A stretch of DNA of 64,000 bases from Takakia lepidozioides. Lineage: Eukaryota; Streptophyta; Takakiopsida; Takakiales; Takakiaceae. The notes below the pieces were generated by a model that saw only the letters and a program-made list of their open reading frames with translations, was not told the origin of the DNA and did not search any database. Positions 35,446-47,635 of this stretch are shown here, piece after piece. The position numbers and the translations under genes are program-made. Within the stretch, counting starts at the first letter, position 1. Every line of letters begins with the position of its first letter. The DNA lies in NCBI GenBank assembly GCA_030704615.1, contig CM060734.1, forward strand, positions 55,258,042 through 55,322,041. The letters run 5' to 3'.

Positions 35446-38400
35446 TTTGAAGTTTGGTAAAAATTGAAAAACGGAAGCTTTTGCGACCATATATGTTCGA
35501 GAGAGGATGAGAGAGAGAAAGAAGGTGACAGTCCTTGTTGTTTCTGGCATAGAAACACCATGGACTTCAACAGTACAGTGTAAACTGAACGGGGAATGTT
35601 AATGATACTTGTATGGTCACTCCTATCAACATTGGATATGACCACATTGACATGAATTTAGTTAAGTAACCTACTTAAGAAGCAGGCAGTTGATATGAAG
35701 CACAGAAGGAAGAGACCCCACAGAGGTGAGCGATTGTAAGAGTTTGCTGAAGCTGACCTAACCCTCTGAAGAGGGACAACACAAAGGGAACTCAGTTTCA
35801 AAAGCTACAAATACCCTACAATACGTGCTGATTGAGTATCCCATACCACACACACATTGCTGAATGTCAAATGGCTCCTAATGTGGAAGGCCAAGATGTT
35901 CTAGGTGGCAGAACAAGTGAGTTTGCTGTAGTGCAGTTGAGCAATCACAACCCAATGTGCCTCTCGATGAGCAGGCCTCTGTTGAGCTTGCTTTGGAGAC
36001 TCTGTAGAGAAATAGCAGCAACTTCTACAGCTAGCATCATCCTAAGCCCAAATGCAGTGCAATGAATGTGCGTATGGACAACCTTGACCTGTATCTCATG
36101 AATGCCAATAATATTTGTCACTAGTCTTCTAGCAAGCAATTATGTTACATTACTACTGAAAGTGACCCTCCCTCAATGCAACCCAAACCTACAAACCTCC
36201 CCAACTTACTTTCTTTTCTGGCTTGTATTGGGTCCAGCCTCCCACATGCTTACCCTATCCTCCTGCTCCTCTACGAACTGCATTTTGCCAGGTCTGAACT
36301 GTACTGCTCCATATAATCCACCTCCTGAGCCAATTTTGTTGTAACACCAGACGCACTTTTTGTGCCACTTTCAGAAAGGGCAGAGTGTAATTTTTTTGCC
36401 CTTGTTAAGATGTCACTCATGTCGGTTTCCCCGAGACCCCCCTCATTGGTGAAGAACTTCAACCCATTTCTGTTCCGTGGAAGATGACTAGCTGTAAAAC
36501 ATTCAAGAGACAAAATAATTTAGGCACCGTACAGCCATCAAAAAGTACAGAGCACAACCTGAAACTCAACCCGAAAATCCAGAGCCTTTCATGGAGCTCC
36601 TGCAGGAGGGTTGCAAGAGAAAAAGATAAGACTGGAACTCCGTTATAGGCTCGTGCTGGCCTGCACAGGAGGACAAACATCCATGTACGACCTATTCTGG
36701 ATATGTAACACAAAAAGAAGTTTGGTCTTCAATGAAAGTAGGTTGGCTCAGCATGAACCTTTGTCCCAGAATTTGGTTTGAGCCTACATTTTGACAATGT
36801 GATTTCTTCGACAATGACATTTACCTGGCCTAAGAAACCCAGAGATCAGGCCTCCCTACAGGTGGCCACAGCAATGCCCCTCTATCTACCAGAGATGTTC
36901 AGAAGAATCACAGGTCAGACAATCAATCTCCTCTCCAATTTGTGATTGTGCAAATTGACGTTATGTTGAAACACCAGCTACATCCCATGCCTAACGAGTG
37001 CAGGTCGCAGGCAAGACCTTGTTTCGAAAAAATCATGCAGATGACATCACAACATCACTAGCGAAACTCAGGACTAATGCAGCTGTCGTGATGAGCTCTT
37101 AGCCCTAACCCAATGTAGAAGCATATAGCTTTGCATTTTGGCTACATGATTTGACACCAAACCTCAAACTCACTTCTCCAACCACACCGCCAAAATTGCG
37201 CCAGATTCAAAGAATCAAAGAATCATGATTGACCCATGTACAGGGCACAAAATCTCTTCCTGGTCGGTGATAGTGCTGTTGAACATTGCCGGTGTTGATG
37301 CCAGCCTGTCCATCAACACCATGACAGAACAGGGTTTTGTTCGGAGTGGCTTGAGTGGTACCTGGAGCTAAAACCTAACACTTTATCTGCTACTGGCTTC
37401 TGATCAAGAATGTCTGGCTCAACCAAACATTGCCACCAAAAGCTGCAGCTAACGTTGTCCCAAAGAAAGACCGTACCATATCATAACAGATGGAGGAGGC
37501 TCCACTTCAGCGAGGTATTTGTTCCCTAACAGAAATTGAAAGCTTCCACTTCCCTTCATCATGTTGTTGCTTCGTCATGGTTGGTTCAAGGGATACCCCA
37601 AGCTGAGAAATCCTAAAACATGGAAGAGAATCAGTGCAAAACGTACTGAAAAACCAGAAAGCCAGTCCTTCCATGAAACACTCACCCATATAGAACAACA
37701 TCCAGTCCAGCCCCGGCAACACCCCGTGCTGCGGCTGCCTGCACAACAATACACAGCAAATTCAAATTGCAAGGTCACCTTTCCAGTACGCTTTTAACAT
37801 GCCTTACCTGAGAGTAGTAACCAGATGGCAATCCTTCACCACTTGCGGCCATTGGCAAGGGTTGTGGTCAAGCCATAGATGGTGAGTCCAACAACTCCTT
37901 ATACAACCTTGTGCCACTGATCCAACTACTCGTAGCGTTTCTGTAAGGCATTCTCAGGTGCCTTCTCTGCTCTGAGCCCTCCCAGGAACACTTAACTAGC
38001 AAGTGTCAATGAGGACCATGGGAAGGGATGGTGTTGACTGCTCTAAGAAAACAGATAACTGAGCCACCACACAGAGATCAAGCATGCAGTGCTTAATATT
38101 GAGCCCAAGGGCCCAGTTACATGTACCCTGTGAAAAGGAAGTCACTGACACACCAAAAATTTACGCTGTGCAAGACAATGCTCTCATCACAGCATACTCA
38201 ACTCACAAGTTTTAGATTATATGATACTACATTTGAAGCCCATGATACTCCACAACACAAATGTCATGGTTTGAAGATTTAGCATGGAGTGTTGTGCACA
38301 CCTGGAGAGACTCGGCAGATATTCTGGAGTCATGGCCGATAGAGACACGAAGCCGTGTCATAAAATGTGAGTATCATGTCACCAGTGGCAGCTTCAGTGA

Positions 38401-40120
38401 GATTGACCTCTTCCCCCTCCACACCAGATACTGCCACTCCTTGTATATCACTGCAAAACCCCTATGTCACCAGACGATGTCCTGTCAAGTCCAAAATGCT
38501 GCCAAAATATTCACTCAAGACCACCAAAAACTTGTCATATGCTGTTGGTTGGGTCTGGCCTGTAACCATTTAGTCGACACACTCTTATTGGAGAAAGAAC
38601 TGGACTTTCCTTGCCTTGTACTCTGTAAACTGTTCATAGGCTCCACACCTACTGGCATTAGGGGGACGAGAGGACTGCAGAACTAAGCGCACTGCCAATG
38701 CAGACTCTTCACTCCATGGCAGTTACCTTCAGAAGATGTTGGTGATTCAGATGTTGCAAATCTTCCCAGCATAAATTTGACAAGAGTACAAGGATGGCCA
38801 CAGCTTTTTCACATTGTCTGCAGCTTCTAGAAAAGAGCAAAGAGTGATCCTTTCCCATTTCAGGCTTTCACCCTCCAGCTACCCCTTATATTTTGCAGCC
38901 TGAAGCTACAATATCAACTACTTAGAGTTCTGCTAGCCCATCTTAACAACCTTAAGAGCTAGTAGGTGCCCCTTATACACATCAACGGCAATATTAAATG
39001 CAAAAATCAAAGTGATGTTGGGAGTGCCAATAAAAGACAAAAAGAGGGCAACTAGCATCTTCTCCTCCAGCAATACCAGCAAAGCAAAGCCTGCAGTGAC
39101 AACATACCTGCCATTTTGAAGCTTCTTGAAATCTATCGTTGCTGCCAGATACCACATAGTTTGAACATGCAAGAAGCAAGCAAGAATGACAGGTTAGTTG
39201 AAAAACATTATCTTTCTCTTTGCTGTTTGTTTTAATGTTTTTGAAACACATTCACTTAGAAATGGTAAGGTATAAGACTGGTATAAGTCTGTGAATTATG
39301 TATCAGAACATGGAAAAGGTTAACCACGTGTTATCATTTTACAAATACTGCTACCCCCACAAGGCAGGGTAGGCAACACAAGGTTCCCTGCAAAATCACG
39401 GCCACTGCAAAGAAGTTTTGTTGCAGGATCGATTCGCAAATTCCGGAAGCCTGAAGAGGGGAAGCCCTCAAAGGCGCAAGCAGGGAATGAAGGCTTCCGC
39501 AGCTGCCACAGAGAAGCTGCGCAGCAACCCACCATCGTTCCAATATTGTTAGTGACTCCAGTTCCCGTGACTGCAACTAGAACTCCCACTCCAGACAACT
39601 GGCAAATCAAAGACCTGCTCCAGGGTTCACAAAACCTTTGCATGCAGGTGATTTGAGCCGCGTGGCATCATGTATCCCAACCAGTACAACATGGATCACC
39701 ATAATATAACATATAGAAGAGATGTAAAAATAACATGAAGTTAACCTAAAAATACCATAATCTATAATATAATTATCAAAAATACCATCCATTAAAAATA
39801 TAACCATACCATTGTACATAACCATACTAGCCTCCATGCGGATTTAGTCTGATCACACCCAAGTACGTATTGAAGTGATATCTACCATCAATATTTCCTT
39901 AAATATTTATAACCGTCCAAATATATTTGCTGTGGATGGATGGATGAGCAGGACGGTTTGAGTTTGCAATCACACGCCCGCGACGACAGTGGCGTGGTTT
40001 TGTCTGCCTCGGATATCAGTTTTCTCTAAGCAAGCACCAGCTACTAAGGAGGCATAGACAACGTTGCAGCGGGCGGATCTATCCGATTGTGAGGAAGGGA
40101 GGAAGGGAGCCCTCGACGCC
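35446..40120. other. 4.7-kb stretch without a recognised gene
   Basis: Only short frames. The most exon-like is minus-strand 36276-36490, reading NGLKFFTNEGGLGETDMSDI then LTRAKKLHSALSESGTKSAS; it has no identified family. Hydrophobic minus-strand frames at 38933-39172 and 39334-39576 may be chance. An AT-rich segment lies at 39690-39840. The last part before 40121 should hold the promoter of the small plus-strand gene. Confidence 0.4.
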
Positions 40121-41400
40121 ATGAAGTCTCTCTCCCGAACTGTAGATCGTGCGTTACAGTAAGTAAACTTTTAAGCTTTAATATCCATGCGTTTTTCTCT
40201 TGCAAGTTCAATTAGTTTATTTCCTATCTAACACTGAAATTGAGTATATCAGATTGGCAAAGAAGGTCCAGAGCTGGAGGCGGTTCCAGATCGTACGCCG
40301 AGTCTCTTTCACGAAGAAGCTGGAGCAAACAATTTTTGAGGCGGCGATCCGCCTATGTGGTCTGTCATCATCATTGGTAATCACTTTACGATTCTTTTTA
40401 GCGTACGTGTCTTAACTTCTTGTTGATGTTGACTAACCTCTAGTTGATGTTGGTGTTGATGCAGATGCAGATCCAACTTTTGATAGAAATGCACCAGATG
40501 TTCAAGGATAAGCATAAGGAGACGCAACTTTTGATGGCAATGCACCGGATGTTCAAGGAGAATCGTAAGGAGACGCAAGAGGCTCTCCGAAGGATGGTAC
40601 GTATTCAATTTCTTATTTCATTTTCGCTTAAATGGTTGCACGAGGATTGTGAGAAAAATGTCAGACACAAATATTGCAATCAATTGAAATAGAGCCAACG
40701 CCCTAAGCGCCAAACATCTAACATTTGTTTGGGTTGTAGGCTGCACTTAGGGTGACCTTACAAAATCCGGAGATGAAAATGGAGGAAATCTTACAGGTAG
40801 GGTGCGGAACCCACCTCTGCATATCTGAGGCAATTTTACCCTATATACTTTTTCTAATGTCCTTTCTCTTTCACCAATTTTATTAAGATAAATTTGGCTT
40901 TGGGGTGCTAGTTGATATATGTGCATTAATCTAGGACTTTTAAAATTGACTTGGTGTAGTCAGCAGTGTAAGAGAGTAGTTTTCTCAGGATCATTTTGTC
41001 TCCACACGCTTTACTAGTCACTCATAGGTGTAGTCAGCAGTGTAAGAGAGTAGTTTTCTCAGGATCATTTTGTCTCCACACGTTTACTAGTCACTCATAG
41101 GTGTAGTCAGCAGTGTAAGAGAGTAGTTTTCTCAGGATCATTTTGTCTCCACATGTTTATTGGTCACTCATAGGATTTATGGATGCTTGATTGGACCTTT
41201 TCTACAAGGGCACGGAAGAGAGGAACCAACAGTCCCAGATAAATGTGCATAAAACCAGTTTTGCAATTATTGACATCACTTGAAGCTGCCTTGAATTGTA
41301 GAAAGGAAGATCTGGCCCTTCTTAAATTTGTTTGTGGGTGGGAAAACAGCAGCTGGCTGAGCTCGAGCTGCTGAGCTCCGCAGCCTTACTCTTCGCATGA
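40121..41400 (+). CDS. Small five-exon protein of unknown function (about 132 aa)
   Basis: Not recognised with certainty. Exons 40121-40158, 40253-40376, 40465-40596, 40740-40796 and, tentatively, 41353-41400 join in phase with GT..AG introns. The product starts MKSLSRTVDRALQ|LAKKVQSW and continues RRFQIVRRVSFTKKLEQTIF. Exon 3 holds a perfect-length 51-base (17-residue) tandem duplication (MHQMFKDKHKETQ / MHRMFKENRKETQ). Exon 4 ends EMKMEEILQ, and the candidate last exon gives LAELELLSSAALLFA stop. The protein is basic and predicted all-helical. The first 50 residues resemble, weakly, the four-helix N-terminal bundles of plant MLKL/MCA-type proteins; this is inference. Five consistent phases argue for a real gene. 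The last exon could lie elsewhere. Confidence 0.6.
40953..41173. repeat. 73/74-bp tandem repeat, three copies
   Basis: Copies start at 40953, 41027 and 41100, each beginning GGTGTAGTCAGCAGTGTAAG and ending in GTCACTCATAG. They are nearly identical, so the amplification is recent. It lies in the intron between exon 4 and the tentative exon 5 of the small gene. Confidence 0.92.
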
Positions 41401-43226
41401 CAGAGGAGTGCCTCATCGGAAGCTGGGGATTGGTGAGCCTGCCCTTCATTTGTGTGGTCATCATGGAACAACTTTCACTGTTGACTAGCATGCCAAGGAC
41501 CGTTGCTGTTTGCTAGGATGAAGATATCAAGATGTGTGTCTCTTGAAGTTGATTGAAGTCCATGATGGTCTAATTTTTGGAATTCGATGCTACATGTTTT
41601 TAGAGACCCGCATAGTAGTGGTTATTCAGTAGTCAGAGGAACAACTTCCGACAACAAAGCTAATAGTTGTCTAAATTTGTGGGTAGACTAAGGCTTCATC
41701 TTGCAGCTGGTGGGCGTAACAGTTAGTGGCCAGAATCCTGTTGGAATTGCAGACATTGCAGCTCATTGATACATGTCAATGAGGCTTAGTGATGAAATAT
41801 GCAGCCCATGTTGGTATCTCAGCAGCTTTCATTACAGGTTAAAAATAGGATACTACTGTGCACACGATTTAAAGTAACACTCTCATGTACACGCAGCACT
41901 GTAACACATAAGCAAAGATTTCAATCCTTCAAGCTACATAGTCAGTTTGCCGAGTCCACAAATTGTTAGGTTGTTGTCCAGAGTATTTTTCTTCAGTTGA
42001 CTTGCCACCACAACTTGAAGAAATGCACATTTTGTCTGCGTCAAGTTGTTTACACTTGTGAATGGGCCTTGTTGTGGTCATTCCCTGGTCAATCTCACCA
42101 AACGTTGTACTGGTATGACCTCAGCAAGGCTCTCCCTAGATAATTAAGTAACTTGCTACTTGGATGTCCATCATTCAAGTTGTCATGAACAATTGTTGAA
42201 AACAGGAAGTCAACCTTAAGTCTCAAAGACCAGAAGATTTCAGATCGGAACAATCTGAAAAACTGTTCAGGTCCATCCTTCACTTCTCAGGATTGACTTG
42301 ATCAGCCAGGAGCTAATAGATCTCAAACAAAGCAAATGGACAGATTGGAGGAGTTTTCTCTCGGAACATGTTGAAGTGCCAAGCCAACTGCACATCCCAA
42401 GCATCTGTGCTACTTGCCTCTGCAAATGCTTCACGCCTAGCACAATTCCGCCAAATTTAGCCTTCTCACCATAAGGGTACTTCTGCAGACCATGGAGACT
42501 GCATAGATACATTACCTAGAAATGATGTGAAATCTGTATTACCTAGAAATGGTGTGAAATGAAAGCAGACCACTAAGGTGTTGGTACCTTGGAGGTTTAT
42601 CTGAAGCCCCTAGAGAATTTAGCAGAGCTTCAACAGTTGAAAGCAATACATTCACTGCAGCTTCTTCATTCTCTGCCGAAGTAGGCTCGTGTGTACATGG
42701 CCATCAGGCATGTGTGTAAGCCATCATTTGCTGCATTTTTTTACGTCGTTAGAGAGGAGGGACAGTGATGGACGTGATTGAGCTGATCTCCCCTTGTAGA
42801 CGGCAGGAGGCTCCATCGATATCCACCCTATGTTTTCTTTTGGATTTGGGGGGGGTTTTGAGGGCCAAGTTTTTGGAAGAATTGAAGAAGGAATTCACTG
42901 ATAAAGCTATGTTTCACGAAGTTGAAGAGTAGATATTTACATGGTGTTGTGGAGCATCCAACGGATGACCCAGTGCTTGTGGGTTTAATGTACTCTGATC
43001 AAGCTCATTACACACTATATATTCACTTTCATCTTTGAGCCCATCCACACCAGAATTAGAACAGGGCTCTTGACTCTTGACTTCCTTCCACTTTCACCAT
43101 AGTACGGTCAAAATCGTTTTTGTCAGAAGCTGCCAACTACAATCAACCTGCCATGACCATGACCATACGCCCACAAAAAAAAGAAGACAATCTAGACACT
43201 CACACCTGTCTAGAAAAAATATCATT
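41401..43226. other. Intergenic stretch
   Basis: No recognised coding region. Short minus-strand frames at 42095-42512 lack family signatures. A short direct repeat of the type ATTACCTAGAAATG occurs near 42510-42560. Confidence 0.4.
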
Positions 43227-43400
43227 TCACCAATAATCCCCACAAGAACAAACTCCATCTTCAAAGTGGTGAAAGCGGTTCGTGTCTCATACAACAATAG
43301 CATGCTCTTTGAGATGAACTTGGTGGAGCTGTGGCAGTCACCACACACCCGAAGATTCATGAAGACGTCATGGCATTGGATCAATCTATCAGTTGAGTGC
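43227..43400 (-). pseudogene. Second, detached DYW-domain tail
   Basis: The minus strand reads [18 protein letters not shown], then after a frame change HAIVV[15 protein letters not shown] and VCSCGDYW with stop at 43227. The in-frame TGA stands where the intact gene has the CGG Arg of VVRDAN. It lies 0.36 kb downstream of the DYW terminus of copy A, so the two tails are a tandem partial duplication. Confidence 0.75.
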
Positions 43401-43585
43401 GATTCAATTTGAGGGCCCTCTGCTTTATCTCTGTATAATCGGCTCTTGGAAGGTCCATATGGCAGAGGAAATAACCTCAAAACTACATCATAGCCACTAT
43501 TCTCAGAAAATGGTGGATGAACCAAGTAGCTACTGAGATCAACCAATGAAGCAAGACACTCACACCTTTCCAGGAAAACATCATG

Positions 43586-46232
43586 TCACCAGTAATCCCC
43601 CCAAGAACAAACCCCATCCTCAAAGTGGTGAAAGCGGTTAGCGTCCCGTACAACAATTGCTCGCCCAACAATCTTTGAGATGAGCTTGGTGGCGGTGTGG
43701 CAGTCACCACAAACCCTAAGATTCTTGATAACGCGGAGAGGTGTCCCAGGGGCTGTGCTCATCAGCCCAAAACCAATGGCCAGCTTCTCACTGTGGTGGC
43801 ACAGAGAAAATTACTTTTGCTCTTCCCACATAATCCAATACAAAGCGTGTGTCAGGCACATACCCTGCCTCCTTCATCGGCCCAAACAATCTCCTCAGCT
43901 CACCATGGATTTCCTCAATTCCTGGATGCAATTTGTCGTCTACAACAAAGGTGTGCACCTTGTTGCCAACCTCAATGCAGCTGCGGCCTGGCTCCTTTCT
44001 AACCCCTCTGACCTTCATCATTTTTCTCACCTTTGCAGTCTCGTCCCACCTACCAGCTGCGGCATAGATATTGGATAGCAACACGTAAGTTGCGGCATCC
44101 TGTTCGTCCCACTTGAGAATAGCTGTTGCTACACGTTCAGCCATCTCCACATCGCAATGAATTCTGCAGGTGCCAAGCAAGGCCCTCCACACCAAAACAT
44201 TAGGTTTCATTGGCATTCTGTCAATCAAGTCCACTGCCTCAACTAATCATCCTGCACGGCCAAGAAGGTCCACCATGCAGCCAAAGTGCTCCATTGCTGG
44301 AGTGATGCCATGATCTTGCCTCAGGGAGTTGAAGTAGAATCCGCCTTCATCCACTAGGCCAGCATGGCTACATGCAGAGAGAACACATGTAAACGTGATA
44401 CTGTTCAGCTTGAAGCCTTTCATGTGCATTTCATGAGAGAGTTGCAGGGCCTCCACATCACAACCATGGGCATATCCTGAGATCATCGTGGTCCACGACA
44501 CCACATCTCGTTGTGCCATATTGCCAAACACTGCCTCTGCATCCTTGAGGCTCCCACATTTGGCATACATGTCGACCAGGGTATTGTTCAGACTTACATC
44601 TGGTACAATTGTTATAATGTCACATGGACCTCCTTGCCCTTTTCCAGGGCTGTCAGGCTTGCACACACATTGCAAACGCAAATGAATGTGACCCGGTTAG
44701 GCTTCACCCCTTCCCTCACCATTTGCTCATAGGTTTCCAAAGCCTCCATCCCGCACCCATGCTGGGCATATCCTGCGATCATCACATTCCAGGACACCAC
44801 ATTTTTCTCATCCATATTATCGAACGCTCCTTTTGCATCTTCAATGCTGCAGCATTTGGCATACATGTCCACAAGGACAGTGTTCAGGCTGACATCTGGT
44901 ACAATTCCAGCTTTGATGATGTCCCGATGGACCTCTTTGCCCTTTTCAAGGGCTGCCAGGCTTGCACATGCATTACAAACACAAACAAATGTGATGTGCT
45001 TGGGCTTCATCCCTTCCTGGATCATATGCTCATAGGTCTCCAGAGCCTCCATCCCACAGCCATGCTGTGCATATCCTGCAATCATAGCACTCCAAGACAC
45101 TACGTTTTGTTCAGCCATATTGTCAAACACTCCCTTTGCATCTTTGATGCTGCCGCATTTGGCATACATGTCCACAAGAGCAGTGTTGAGAATGACATCT
45201 GGGACAATTCCAGATTTGATGATGTCACTATGGACCTCTTTGCCTTTTTCCAGGGCTTGCTTGCACACGCATTGCAAACACAAACAAATGTGACCCGGTT
45301 GGGCTTCACCCCTTCCCACATCATTTGGACATATGTCTCAAAAGCTTTCTTACCACAACCATGCTTGGTAAATCCTGCCATCATTGTATTCCACGTGATC
45401 AAACTTCGTTCTGGCATTTTGCTGAACAATTGGTATGCATCCACGATGCTCCCACATTTGACATACATGTTCACAAGGGTGTTGTATAGAAAAATGTTTG
45501 GCTTAAATCCACTGCGGATCATGTGAGAGTGCACCTGCTTTCCGGCTTCCAGCCCTTTCATCTCGATGCACTTACGCAAGAGACGGACACAAGTATGTGA
45601 ATCTGCTGAGATTCCTCCTTGGTTCAAAATCTGGACAGCCTCTTTCAGTTGCCCCACCTCACATAGCCTCCTCACATGCCCAGAAGTGCTAGAACCTCTA
45701 TTGTGGACACCCTCTTTTGGTCCCCTTTGGGAAGCTGTGGTCATGGTGTAGGTGCCTGATTTTATGGACTGTGCCGCTGCTGCTGCTTCCAGTTCACCAC
45801 CGACCCACGCAGATCTCTTGTAGCTATCAATCCACAGGGAATCATAGTTACATCTGTGCTTGAAATCCAGCCATCTTGGATATATCTGGACCCACACTCC
45901 ATCCTGCTCCCTCAGCAATTTCTGCCTCAGCACCAATGATGCATAGATCTCCCCTTGCTGCTAGCACCTGGCAATGACAGCCTAATTTTTTTCTAGCAAA
46001 CACCTCCACACCACTTATCACATACTACCTCCTATGCTGAATTGCCCCCTAGACTTCCAAAGTGTCCGGGGAGAGAGAAAGGATGACATTTTGTAAGAAA
46101 GCTTTGTGATGCATCCTGTTGTCTCCACTCTGTAATTTAACAGACATTTACCTGTTTGCCTTGATTGTCCCACCACTTACTGTGGTCCGAGAAAACATTA
46201 TTTCCAAAGCTTCTCGTCATCTCTGTTTTCTG
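43586..46232 (-). pseudogene. PDF-PPR-DYW copy A, near full length but broken
   Basis: Full architecture of the intact plus-strand gene, decayed. PDF exon 1 (about 46232-46152) reads EKLWK, then in another frame FSDHSKWWDNQGKQ, with donor CAG|GTAAAT. PDF exon 2 starts at 45885: IYPRWLDFKHRCNYDSLWID, then SYKRSAWVGGELEAAAA. It continues without interruption into KSGTYTMTTASQRGPKEG and PPR units (GFKPNIFLYNTLVNMYVKCG). Frames shift near 45270 (small deletion), 44650 and 43815. A CGA-to-TGA nonsense change stands at 44247-44249 in LLGRAG-stop-LVEAVDLI. The DYW domain follows: [32 protein letters not shown], and VCSWGDYW ending at 43586. PPR units are of the same PLS type as the intact gene, with many near-identical internal repeats. 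Confidence 0.88.
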
Positions 46233-46659
46233 CTTTTGCACATTTGTCTGATGCCACATTGGCAGTAACATGTCAAAATTGTTCCTAGGTTTTCATGCTG
46301 AATTCTCTTAGTTGGCTTGTCGGCTGGATTTATGGTGGTTTGGAGTGCTTTGATAACAGTACAAAAAATGCCCAAATTAATTAAAGAAGAAGGTGCTCTC
46401 ACCACGTGGTCCTTGACCTTGCGTCATGACAGCAGCTAGCTTTCCTTTCACCCAAGGAGGATCCAACCAACCATCAACTCAAAGGACCGCTTGCGTGCGC
46501 TGCTTGTGTCTGTAATCGAGTTATCTCGGATTGGTCTGCGAGAACCACCAGGGTGCAGCTGAGCACCCATAGATAGACAATATGACTCGGACTTCTTCAT
46601 ATCCTACGTACATGAAGAAAGCTCACCTTGTCAATGCTACTGTCCCACCATTGTGAAAG

Positions 46660-46765
46660 TGGAGTTCTTAACATACATGATGACGAGGGTGTTGTGTAGA
46701 AAAACGTTTGGCTTGAATCCACAGAAGAGGCATTGTGGACTCTTGGAGTAGTGTTATGGCTCCAC
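46660..46765 (-). pseudogene. Short PPR fragment
   Basis: The minus strand gives GFKPNVFLHNTLVIMYVK, the same repeat as GFKPNIFLYNTLVNMYVK of copy A, fused to a stub resembling the linker region of copy B. It lies just upstream of copy A and is another scrambled piece of the family. Confidence 0.65.
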
Positions 46766-47635
46766 GATCTTCACCACCCCTCCTTAGCCCCTAAACGCCC
46801 AAGGGGCCCTACAGTGGCTCCTCTCTGGTCAAACTTAGTTTTCACTTTGAAAACGATCTTTTTTGCATTTGAGTTGAACTAACAAAGTAAAGATAATCAA
46901 GTCTAGTTTCTATTCCACTTTACGATTCATCAAAATTCCAATTATTGAATCTCTTCTAGCAATTACCAATTCAATGGGTCAAGCCTGAGCCAATTTGTGC
47001 TTCAGCATAGTTTTTCTATCGAATTTTTCAACTTAAGAACTTTTTTTGACTTGGATGGGGGCTCAGCGTTTCGCGGTGAGAGTCAGGCCCAACGGTCGCT
47101 TCGTCTCTCTCGTATGGACTCTCTCAACTGATCGGCAGCTAAAGAAGGGCCTCCCCGGGAGTGAATGGCGTCCAAACTTTAAACACATGGTTTGTATGAT
47201 TTTCTATGATTTGGTTAAATCCATTTAAGCCTTTTTCGCTGATCTATTGTGAAAACCTCGACATCCCATTCGGATCATCCTGTACCCGCCCTGTCTCATT
47301 CATCATTTCGTGCGTGTTATCGCCGCCTCAGCCCCTTAACTTCGCTTCCCCCCTCTCAACTACCGGCTGATATTAATGACATTTGGAGCTGTCTCTTTCA
47401 CTCCACTTGGAGCTAACTTTGAGTGTTGCATCCTCCCAGGCTCTCGCTACGAGGTAGTCAGTGGCCTTGTGTTCATCCTAGCTCTAGCTCCACTCGGCCA
47501 CAGTAGAGCCAACAGTGAGTTTGCATTGCCAGCTTAAATCTCCATGTTTGTGTCAAGCTGTTTCTTCAATTTCTAGTCTAGTTCTCAGTTCTCAGTCTAG
47601 CTCTCTCAATTCCCTATCTGTTTCCTCCTCTCTAG
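46766..47635. other. Unassigned stretch ahead of a LINE ORF1 relic
   Basis: No recognised gene. Pyrimidine-rich sequence near 47260-47640 may be the 5' region of the LINE that follows. Confidence 0.35.

Noticed and set aside
36271-36513. Possible orphan exon (GLGETDMSDILTRAKKLHS)
   Set aside because: Looks protein-like, but no partner exon or family could be identified; mentioned only under the stretch entry.
38933-39643. Hydrophobic frames suggesting a membrane protein
   Set aside because: Short, in different frames, without family match; AT-rich and repeat context makes chance likely.
44247-44249. TGA in copy A as an editing or selenocysteine site
   Set aside because: Nuclear gene with several other lesions; simple CGA-to-TGA decay explains it.
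44624-45526. Long plus-strand open frame of 300 codons
   Set aside because: It is the antisense shadow of the repeated PPR units of copy A and has no domain of its own.
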